From Oscillospiraceae bacterium (GTDB lineage Bacteria; Bacillota; Clostridia; UBA1381), in contig JAFLUC010000008.1 in NCBI GenBank assembly GCA_022509005.1, positions 1 through 46,404 on the forward strand: a DNA stretch of 46,404 bases, in the 5' to 3' direction. Below the pieces are notes generated by a model that saw nothing but the letters and a program-made list of their open reading frames with translations, was not told the origin of the DNA and did not search any database. This document shows, piece after piece, positions 1 through 10,600 of the stretch. Numbering within the stretch: position 1 is the stretch's first letter; every line of letters begins with the position of its first letter. The position numbers and the translations under genes were made by a program.

Positions 1-156
1 TTGGCAAAATTCTGATATTTGCACAAAAAGGCTTGTTAAACTTTGAACAATATTGCGAATTTCACGAGGCACCGATTTATACGCTCCTCTGCTGTTACGC
101 TCAACACAGCATATCACTACATCAGAACGCTCAATTGTGGTTTCTTTAATCTTCAT
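1..156 (-). CDS. Possible partial ORF overlapping the end of the CorC-like gene
   Basis: On the minus strand an ATG at 156 opens a frame of 52 codons that runs off the left edge without a stop. It begins MKIKETTIERSDVVICC and overlaps the last 11 bases of the upstream transporter gene. A GAGGAAG stretch sits directly before the ATG, so translational coupling is plausible. I recognise no family and see no signal peptide or membrane segment in the visible part. It could be a real downstream gene of a two-gene operon or a chance open frame; 52 open codons is weak evidence. Confidence 0.35.
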   Translation of the reverse strand, partial: MKIKETTIERSDVVICCVERNSRGAYKSVPREIRNIVQSLTSLFVQISEFCQ

Positions 157-1429
157 CTTCCTCTTTTGGTTCGGGTTCGAACATTTTTGTTACTATAATC
201 TCGGTTACGCGTCTCGGGTCGCGCTTGGAGACAACAACATGGAGAGGTCCGTAATCGAATTCGTCACCGACGCGCGGAATTTTTCCGAACTCCTCCATTA
301 CCCATCCGCCGACGGTGGGATGATCTATTTCCTCATCCTCGTCCTCCATGCCGAACAGGTCAAACATATCGTCAAGGTCAGCTTTTGCCTGAACCTTGTA
401 TTTATCGTCACGTATCTTCACAAACGGCTCTACTACCGTATCATGCTCATCCCAGATCTCGCCGACAAGCTCTTCAAGGATATCCTCAAGCGTTACGATA
501 CCCACCGTGCCGCCGAACTCGTCTAAGATTACCGCCATATGCGATTTCTTCGACTGCAAGGTTCTTAAAAGCTCAGATATCTTCATGGACGGAACAACGA
601 AAATCGGGTCTGTCATGACATCGGTGACTCTCTGCCCCGTTTTTTTCATTGCGGCAAAATCCTTCTGATTGAGTATGCCTATAATATTATCGATTGAGTC
701 TGTATATACCGGAAGTCTTGAATAGCCGCTTTCAAACTGCTCGGTAATCTCCTCAATACTGTCACCTACCTCAACGCCTACAACGTCTACGCGGCTTGTA
801 TATATATCCTCAACCTCAATATCGTCAAACTCGATCGCGTTTCTGATAAGCTCACTTTCGTTCTTGTCGATCTCGCCGTCATTATGCGCTTCCTCGACCA
901 TTGTGATAAGCTCTTCTTCCGTTACGCCGTGATCCTCTTTGTTTTTAACAAATTTATATACAAGCTTCTGCCACATTGCCACAAGCCAGTTGAGCGGCTT
1001 AAAGCATACGACGAGAAATGCGAGCGCTGGCGCCGCAAACATCGCAAAATGCTCCGGGGAATTTTTCGCAATGCTCTTTGGTGTGATCTCACCAAACATA
1101 AGTACCACAACCGTTATCACGATTGTCGCAACAGTCGCACCCAGCTCCTGATCATGCAAAAGCTCGGCAAAGAGCAGAGTAGCTATTGCGGTTGTTGCTA
1201 TGTTTACAATATTGTTGCCTATAAGTATTGTCGATAACAACGAATCCATGTCCTCGGAAAGCTTCAGTGCTTTTTTTGCCTTCCTTTTGCCGTCACCGGC
1301 AAGGGACTTGATACGTATTTTGTTCATTGAAAAGAATGCGGTTTCGGTTGCCGAGAAAAAGCCCGACAAAACAATAAGAATTGCAAGTATTATAACCTTG
1401 GTTAAAATCCGCGACAAACTGTCGTCCAT
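146..1429 (-). CDS. CorC/CNNM (HlyC) family membrane transporter with CBS pair
   Basis: This 427-aa protein has the standard layout of the hemolysin-C/CorC family. An N-terminal DUF21 (CNNM) domain with about four hydrophobic helices spans roughly residues 8-165, including the typical segment GFFSATETAFFSMNK. A CBS-domain pair follows at roughly 210-330, with VTDVMTDPIFVVPS and the hallmark DEFGGTVGIVTLEDILEE. The C-terminal CorC_HlyC domain covers about 340-415 and the tail is acidic. Family members are linked to magnesium or cobalt efflux and homeostasis; the nucleotide-binding CBS pair is thought to regulate gating. Substrate cannot be decided from sequence. Start codon ATG follows GGAGG at a slightly long spacing of about 14 bases. 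The gene has its own promoter at 1515-1543. Confidence 0.9.
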   Translation of the reverse strand: MDDSLSRILTKVIILAILIVLSGFFSATETAFFSMNKIRIKSLAGDGKRKAKKALKLSEDMDSLLSTILIGNNIVNIATTAIATLLFAELLHDQELGATVATIVITVVVLMFGEITPKSIAKNSPEHFAMFAAPALAFLVVCFKPLNWLVAMWQKLVYKFVKNKEDHGVTEEELITMVEEAHNDGEIDKNESELIRNAIEFDDIEVEDIYTSRVDVVGVEVGDSIEEITEQFESGYSRLPVYTDSIDNIIGILNQKDFAAMKKTGQRVTDVMTDPIFVVPSMKISELLRTLQSKKSHMAVILDEFGGTVGIVTLEDILEELVGEIWDEHDTVVEPFVKIRDDKYKVQAKADLDDMFDLFGMEDEDEEIDHPTVGGWVMEEFGKIPRVGDEFDYGPLHVVVSKRDPRRVTEIIVTKMFEPEPKEEDED

Positions 1430-1514
1430 AAAATAAAAATGCTCCTCCTTAAAGCTATGGCATTATGTGCCGTTATTTGCGCATAACGCTTCATGTCCAT
1501 AATATTTCAAGAAT

Positions 1515-1543
1515 ATTATACAGCATATATAATTAAAAATCAA
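1515..1543 (-). promoter_or_regulatory. Sigma-A-type promoter of the CorC-like gene
   Basis: On the minus strand TTGATT (1538-1543) and TATAAT (1515-1520) are separated by 17 bases. The leader of about 80 nt that follows can form a small hairpin (CGTTAT/ATAACG) before GGAGG. Confidence 0.7.
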
Positions 1544-1561
1544 GTGCTTTTTCCGTTTTTG

Positions 1562-1603
1562 CAGAAAAAATCCCTTTAAAGCAGTCAGACTGCTTTAAAG
1601 GGA
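1562..1603 (-). terminator. Rho-independent terminator of the 3783-aa adhesin gene
   Basis: On the minus strand a perfect 16-base inverted repeat (arms TCCCTTTAAAGCAGTC and GACTGCTTTAAAGGGA, 1571-1603) is followed by a T-run. It starts 9 bases after the stop codon. Its sequence resembles the terminator of the 2257-aa gene at 13182-13224, which suggests the two 3' ends are paralogous. Confidence 0.9.
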
Positions 1604-1611
1604 TAATTCAT

Positions 1612-4600
1612 CTATCGGATAATTCGTTTTCTTCTGTACAGAATGAGCAGCACGCCCATTCCTAACAGTACAGCTCCGCTCGCAGCTAACAATCCAACGC
1701 CGCGTCCGCCTGTACTTGGCAGGTCGAGTACATGGTTATTAAACAACGCGCCGATACCGTCGGAATAGATTACTTCGGTACTAAGTGTACCGTTGCCGTT
1801 ATCGGTTACACGGACTGTCACCGTTTCAACGTGACTGTCATAAATAATACCGGGATCCTGACCTTTCACTTCACGGATATAGAACGTATACGTTCCCGGC
1901 TCTGTGAATGTCAGAGTATCGAACATGGCAAGTGCTGTGCCATACCACGGATTATGAATAGTGTTGCCCTCAGCGTCAGTCGTGAACTCTTCCCAATCAA
2001 CGTTGTTATTGGAAGCCGTCAAAAGCACATCTTTTTGATCGTTCAACGCGAAATCCTCGTTGGAGCTAAGCTCAAACACAAACGCTCCTACTGTCAGCTC
2101 GCCGCCCTCAAACAGCTTATGCGCTACAATATTTGCAATGCCTGTTGCGCTGTATTTGTTTGTTACGGACGCGAGCGAAACCACGTTCGACATGATACCG
2201 CCTGTTATAACGCCGTTGATGTCTACATCACCGTAGTTGGATTCACTCTCAACCCACGACCAGCCGGCGGGTATATCGATTTCCACGATTTCATATTGTG
2301 TACCTGCCGGCAATGACGGAAATACGATTGTCTGCCCCGCCTTACAGGTTATAGTTATTTCACCATAGCTCGACGTTTTGTCCGAGCTGTCGATAGTCAT
2401 CCACTGAGCGTAGAGCGTGTATGTCTCGCCGTCCTGCGCATCTTCAATTGATGTCGGGATATCCGCGCTGTACGATGTACCGTTTCCGTCAGGCTGAGTA
2501 TTCCATTCAATGAAGGCGCTGTTACTCTTTATAAAGCCGTTTCTTAGCAGAGCATCAACATTTGCGCACATTTCAATATCATTCGTGCTGCCGGCAGTCG
2601 CGCCGTTGCCCTCGAAATGAATTGTGTAGCGTATGCGGTCATAGTAAAATTTCACAGGGGTTTCCCCTTGTACAACACCGTCTATAATAGTCAAAGTCTG
2701 CGGCTCGGGCGTTTTAAAGCCCTTTATATCTTCGGGTATTATTATTACTGTTACAGTGCCCGCGCTTTTTACTACCCTGTACTGAGTGGTTCCCGCTGAG
2801 GTATAACCCCCGCCGGATATATTCTGCTGCATATATTCGGCAGTATAGTATACCCATTCGACTTCATCCTCCTTCGCCCACTGAGCTACCAGCGTGACTT
2901 TATCTTGGTGTTTATATGTTCCTTCAGGAATCACAGCCACGCCGCTTCCATCGGCGGGGTAGAACTTATCTATTGTTTCATCCTTCCAGCCGGTAAATAT
3001 GTAGCCTGGGTTATAAAAGGCATTAGCCGGAAGAGCATACGGCTCATTGGAGTAGCAGCCTGTTTGGATGGGCGACATTGTTCCGCCGCCTTCTCCGGGT
3101 TCAAATCTGACCTCATAGCATGCCCTCTGCCACACGTAGGTGGTCTTAGGAACATTGTTGCCGCTGAGCATATCGAACAATCCCGAAGATGTATATGCAG
3201 GAGCTTGAAGGTCGCCGAGCTCTTCTTTATTGACCCACTTTCCTGTATACATATATTCTACTTCCGTCACATCAGGCATCAGCGAGACTTTATATAAACT
3301 TGAGGCAAAAGCTGAATCTATCGTGAGCTCCTTGAGATTTTTGAGTCTCTTATCACCATTAGCATTATTATCCCCATAAAAAGCATAATTTCCATTTACA
3401 GTACCGGGGACTAATCCTTCCCAACCACTGACATCCAAGGTTTCAAGGCCTCCAGCATTACAGAACAGATATTCTATCGAATTCAGTGCCGAACCGACCT
3501 TCCAGCCGCTCATATCTATACTGGTAACGGTCGTACAGCCTAAAAATACACGATCTATTGATTTTACTGACCTTACTTCCCAGTCGCTCATATATACAGT
3601 CTCAACAGTATAATAACCACTGTTGAATACAGTTGTTACCTTCTCAATCGAGTTGGATTTCCAGCCACGCATATACACAGTTTTAAGAGGTGCCCCAGTA
3701 TTACTGAAAACCGAGCTTACGGTTTTTAACGATTCGCTTTTCCAGTTATCCATATATACGGTTTCCATATTAGAACACCCATTCAGGAAATTACTACCTA
3801 TATCCGATATTGATTCAAGCCGCCAGTCGCTTATATTAAGCTCAGTAACACCCGAGCCAGCAAAAACATGATCCACAGATACGGCACTGCTTAAATCCCA
3901 TCCGCTCAAATCAAGAGACGTGATACTTGTACAATCCTCAAACATGTATCTTATATTCTTTACGCGGCTCATATTCAAATCTTTAATGCCATCAATTCCG
4001 GTAAGATTAGTACACGAATGGAAAAAGTAACCCATATCTATTTTACCGCTGCAATCCAAATCCCATCCGCTGACATCAAGAGACTTCAGCGCGGAGCAAT
4101 TATAAAACATTCTAGACATATCTATTGAAGAATTCTCATTTTCGCTAAAATCTATAAGCGTATCAGCTCCGTTAATGGTAGTAAGATCGACACAGCTGTT
4201 AAACATACTGCTCACATTGCTTGTATTGCGAATACTCGCACCGTTAAAGTTGACAGTTGTAAGTTTTTTGTGGCCGGCGAACATTGCGGTCATGTTGTCC
4301 ACATTGAACACCGTTCCGCCATTGAACGTTAAAGTCTCAAGGTTTGTACAGCCGCCGAACATACTGATTGTAGATGGCGCATTGACCTCCTGCAAATCAT
4401 TAAACGTGATATGTTTAAGAGATGGGTGACTACCGAACATGGTTCCTAAATCGTTCGTGGTAATCTTATGCATACCGTTAATCGTGATATCGGTACATCC
4501 GTTTGAATAGCAGTAGAACATGCTGGCCATATTCGGAACATTAAACTCCGTTATACCCTTGAACGTTACATTGGTAAGATTGTAGCATTCGTTAAACATG

Positions 4601-7600
4601 TTGCTCATACTGCTCGCATTGCAGGCTCCCGAGCCGTAAATCGTGACATCGGTAAGATAGACGCAATCGGAAAACATTTGTGAAAGGGATCCGGTGGTTC
4701 TGCTTATATCCAGACCGGCGAGGTCAAGCTTTGTGGCAGATACGGTAGAGAACAAACCCGGATTGCCTTCAGGTGAAGTATAAATCGTTCCTTCAATCTC
4801 CACTGATATAATAGGTCTACCATAACTCCACCACGGGACGCCGCTGGAGTTCGACCAGCTTGCCAGCGTACCTTCGTCTTTACCTTCTTCAGGTTCAAGC
4901 CTAAGTATGTATCCCTCATAATTGGTACCGCCATGCGTAAATCTCTGTCCGGTGCCTATAACGCTCCACAGAACACTACCGCTTTTTCCGTTTGCTACCG
5001 TATCACCTGCCGCTATAGCAGACGGTTCATCATTGCTCAGCGGCGCGGGCAAATCGCCAACTGAAGCAATCGCTCCGCCGTACGTACTGAACATCTTCTG
5101 CTTGTCTTCTCCGCCTTCTTCATCGGTTGTTCCGAAGGCGATTTGGTTTCCGCTTGAATCCCACATATTTCCGTCTGCGTCTTTTATATACCATGTGATA
5201 TCCTCACCGGAAACAGGCATGCCGTTTTCGTTAGTGAATTTCACTTTAAACTTGAAAAGTGTGTCCTTGTTCGTATCGCTTAATCCCTCACCTATCTTGC
5301 TTATCTCCAGACCTCCCGGAGCGGTGTAGTTATCGAAGCGCATACCGTCCTTTTCATATTCTACCTTGGCATGCAGACCGCTTGCGTCCTCAGTTACGGT
5401 AACGGTTACCGTTTCAACGTGCGTGTCATAGTTTATGTCGGGATCTCCTCCATTAACCTCGTAAACCTCGTAAACATACGTTCCCGCACTTTCGTATCTG
5501 ATAGGTTCAAACTGGATAAATCCGCCCGCTTTGACCGTTACCGTCTCAATTACTTTTCCGTTCTCTCTTAGCTCAAAAGTAAACGAGCCTTCTGCCGCGG
5601 GTTGATTATCAAGATATTTAGAACCGATGATTACCGCCGTTGTCATATTGGGATCGTAAGAGTTTGTAAACGACGCCCGCGATGTTGCCTTAGGCACGAT
5701 TACACCCGAAGCGTTTGTATATTCTATAAGATCCCAGCCGTCCGGTGTTTCCTCCGATATCTGATATGCAGTGCCGGCAGGAATATTATCCTCAAATAAT
5801 GCCGTTTCGCCGCCATGAAGCGTGATTATGAATTCGCCGTTTTCATCGGTAACGGCAGTTTCTGTTCTCTCGCTGCCATTGCCGGTTATCGTGTATTCAA
5901 AGCTCTGTTCTGCCTTGATATCATCGCCGATAAGCTTCACCTTGAACTTAAATTCCGCACCTGCGGGAGGGTTAGTGCCGGTAACCGCCTTGGCGATCGA
6001 CAGCGAGCCGTCCGCAAAGCCATTGGTAAACATCGGTCGATACGTGTCCGCCGGTGCCGATAAATCTCCGGTTTGAACATAGCCAAAGCCGTGGCAGTCT
6101 TCGCACGTTTCGCCCGCTTTAGCGCCCGCACCCTTGCAGTCTTCGCATTTTGTAAATGCCCCTGACATATCATAGGAGTCCTGATCAAAGCTCAGCGTTC
6201 CGTCTCCGTTATCAATGACCGTTATCCGGTAACCGATTATTCTTTTGTCATAATCGAATATAGCAGCGGGTTGAGTGCCATCGTATTGCTCACGGACAAA
6301 GTACCAGTATGTGTTCCCCGCGTCAGCTTGTGTGAAGTTCAATTGCTGAAAATCGATAACGCCTTTTCCGTCATTGCGCGCGGTACTGATTGTGTTCTTC
6401 TGCATATCGTAGAGAACAAACTTGAACTGATTGTCTTTTAATGCGTATGCATCGCCGCTTAAGCCGCCGCTGTTAATCGTTTTCCATGCGCGAAGCGCAA
6501 CATTGCCTTCGGTTTTATACGAGTTATTGAACTCGGGCGTTACAGGATATTTTTTGCCGTCAATTTCGGTAAATCCGAGAGAATTTCCGTCAGGACCGAA
6601 ATATTCCACATCGCACTTCATAGTGCCGTCGCCGTTGTCATTCACAGTAACCTTTACTTTATATTCGGTTATATCATATGTATAACCATCTTTATAGTAT
6701 CCGATGATCTCTTCTTCCTCCGAAGTGATCTCGTCGGCGTTCTCCGGGATAACTTCCCTTAAAATATACGTAAATGTCTTTCCGTCATCATCCTTTGTAT
6801 AGGTGAGCTGCCTGAAGGTCACATCGCCGGCGGCGTTATTGCGGCCGGTTATTACATCACCTTTTTCATCCACCAGCTCAAAGCTGAACTTGTATGGTTC
6901 AAGCGTTCTTCCCTCAAGGAGCTTCTTTGCTTTGACCTGAGCCGTACCATTTGTTGTATATGTATTCGTAAACTCTGCTTCGGCAGCAGCCCATGAAACT
7001 ATCGAGCCGGTATCGCCCACAACGCCCGTTAGCTCAAAGCCGCTTGCGCTCATCTCAGTTACCGAGTAGCTTACATCCTTCCTCACGCCATCAATTTCAA
7101 CGTGCGTCGGGATATCCTTTATAACGATATGCTCGCCGCCTTGAAGGAAGAAGTGGTCGCCGTTGCCTATCGTACCGGTGCGGTCATTGCCATCTTTGTC
7201 TTTTAGAACATTTCCATCGCTATCGCATATGCTATACGAATACTTATCGGTAAGAGGTCCGCTGTCTCCCTCTACTTCCTTGTTTCCATACCACAGCGCC
7301 AGCTCAAACTCAAACTCTTGGTCTTTGGATGCATCTGTAACGCCTACAACTGTCTTCCCGATTCTCAGATCGCCTTTAGGATAGTAACGGTTTGAAATCG
7401 TGAAGCCATTTTCGGCGTTCCCCTCCACACCCTCAAAAACGTAATCCGTGACTATCTCTTCCTCAACATAGTACGTAATTAGTTCACCTTTGGGTCTATA
7501 TTTGTTCAGATCTGTAAACTCGACGCTCCAATTGCCGTTCTCGTCGGGATAGATTTCTTTTGTATCCAAAACTTCGTCAGGATTTTCATCTGAATACAGA

Positions 7601-10600
7601 TAAACCTTGATTTTATCCGGTCTTGTAGTGATATCACCCTCGTCGCCGAGCCATGCCTTTGTTACGGGAATACTGATTTTCTCAGGCTCGTAAGAGTTGA
7701 TAATCTTTATTTTTCCGTTTTCCTGTTCTGTGCGGTCGATTGACTTTGTATAATCATCAGTATAATCATCACCCTCGTCATATACAAACTCTTCCTCATA
7801 ATCGTAGATTATGTATTTTCCGTCCTCGTCATAGGTTCTCAGTCTTTCGAAACTGCCCTTCCAATCATTGTTATCCGAAAGCTCTAATTCGTCTCTGTCT
7901 TCTACCGGTTTTCCGTTGCCTGACAGTTTGACCTTGATTTTCCCCGGGCGTTTGCCGTCTCTGTCTTCGTCATCATCCCATAACTTTTCAATCTCGACAG
8001 CCTTTGTGTATATACCTACCTTTGTATAATTGGAAGGCAAGTTATCCTCCCGTTCGTCGCTGTTTGGGCTTTTCTGCTTACAGGTCATACGCGAGTTATT
8101 ATAGGCATGAGCATTATTATCAGGATCGGTTCCGTCTCCATCTAAATATGCGGAGGGTACACCCGGTTTATAATCATACGGAGCTCGCATGTTCAGATAA
8201 ACTATCGCTCGCTGGTTATCTTCCAGTTTGAAATCACTGCCATCTTCTTTGTAACGCATATCGATAGCTACCGCCGTGACCGCGGACATATCTGCCGGCG
8301 ATGTTGTCCAGTCTGACGAGCTTTCTAAATGCTCCGCAAGCGCATCAGAATCTTTAATTTTGTCATAATAGTCAATATTATTTATCTCCTCAAGCGGAGT
8401 GATGCAGTAATACACGACAGGTTTTACGCCCAGCCCTGTCAGCGAGCTGATATCCACAGACACAAGGCTGCCTCTCCACGGATCTATTTTATCATCGTGA
8501 CCCTCTTCCGAAGCTGTCGGTCGATAGCTCTCAAGGAAATCCATAAGGATGATATTTGACGTAGTGGAATCTGTGCCTGAGGTAACAGTCAGACTGTATT
8601 TATACAGACCGCTTTCCTGAACATTAACAGCAGAGTAATTTTCGCTGACGATACCTGTTGACCATTTACCTGTACCCAGCTCCTGCACTCTCTTCTGTAA
8701 CCCTGCCATTGAGTCATAATCTATCTCCTCGTTTTTAAGCTCAGCGCCCGCGTACACAAACGAGCTTCTGTCGCTGCCGGAATCGAGATCAGTCATCAGA
8801 TCGGCATCGTCACCTACAGCGCCCAAAGACTGCTGATGCTTTCCAGCTCTCGGGTCATCAGGCTCGCCTGACCAATTGGCAGAATTACCTATTTCGTCCT
8901 CTGCAGCTTCAAACGCCGACACATTACGATATTTCTTCATTCCGCCATTATTATCATAAGCCTCATCGCGGGATACATACGAGTTGAACTCAAGAGTATG
9001 TGTGTTCTTATAGCCTCCGGCGGGATATGTCTCATCATTCGGATACTTCGTCGAAACATCTTTTCCCTCGCCGTCCTTACCCGGCGCGGTATAACTGATG
9101 TTATCTGACAACTCTACCTCCACAACAAGCAGAGTCCTGCCCGAACCCTTGTAATCCTGGATAACATATTTTCTGATAACCTTGTCATTGCCGCTGACCT
9201 TGACAGAGTCAAGATCTGGGTCAACACCGTTCGGCAGCAAATCATAATATGTGCCCGCCGAAGCGTTCGGTATTGAGCCATTGCTCAAAGCGTGGTCATA
9301 CTCAGATTTGTCGGTTATATTGGACTGCTGCGTCAGATTAAGCGTTGAGTGCAGCTTTATGCGCCGCAGCTCTTTATCGGCATCCGCATCCGGATCATCC
9401 TTCGGCATTTCAAAGCTCTTTTCCAGCTCCGCCGCAACCTTAATCGGTCTGCCGTGCAGGTACGCGGCATCAATGTTGTATAGGTTCTTTCTCGAGTGTC
9501 CGGTCTCATTATATTCCCGGCGTACGCCGTCGGCATCATTATACGCGGTATAGATATTCGCTTCGTTTACAAGATCAAAGCAAGCTCTGGTTTCACTTCC
9601 GTCTCCAAACGCGGTTTCAATCATCTCCTTTATAGCATCAGTCGGATGCAGGCGAAGCTCAACCTTACACGCATACTTTACATAAGCAGCTTCAGCCTCA
9701 GTCACGAGCCTGATACCGGAAATACCGTTTGGCAAAGTTATTCTCGCCTTCATACCCAAGTCTGAAATCTCAACACCGGAATTTTCAGAATTCCATATAC
9801 CATTCTTTTGCAGTGCTGCCAGCGCAATCCATTCGCCGCCGCGCTCCGTCTGACCGAGCAGCGTTACTGTTTTCCAGTCTACCGTTGTGCTGGGATAGTA
9901 CTTGCCGCCCATCACAGAGCCTTCGCCCTCTGTTTCGGAATCTAAATCTTTTCCGTTCTCCAGATCATATCCATACGCATTAATCGAGCTGATAGTAATA
10001 GCGCCGATATCTAGGTCTGCTACAGTCAGCTCCTTATTATTCTGCAGAGTATAATCGGCATCCTCCAGTATAAACTCACGCTCTGTTCCGGGGTTCTTAA
10101 TATAATCATTCGCCGCGGAAATAGAAGCGGTGATATCATACGGCACATAAACGTCCTGACCGATAAGCAGCTTATTCAGTGACAAGCCGTCCTTCTTACT
10201 TTCAGGATCGCTGTCGTCAAACGGAGATTTAGCGATCTTGTCTACGCGCGATATCTGGCTTGAGCTTCCGTTTTCGTAGTATTTGTTGACAAGTCTCCAT
10301 TCGGTATCTGAAACTTGGTTTACGCTTTCCCAATAGTAGCCCCATGTACCCTTACGATATTGTTCATCGCCAAACCATTCATACAAAGGTCCTGTATAAT
10401 CATACAGCGTCTCGGTTACTCTGAATGTACTGTCCTGACCGCTGTCAGTCCATTCATACTCCCATGTATTGGGGTCGCCGTCCTTATCATACTCCGCAGT
10501 CAGCAGCTCTGTATGCCATACCTTCTTTAACGAATATTCGTCACGATATATATGCACGCCTAACCTGTTCGGACGATTACCCGCAGCGTTATCGTTATCT

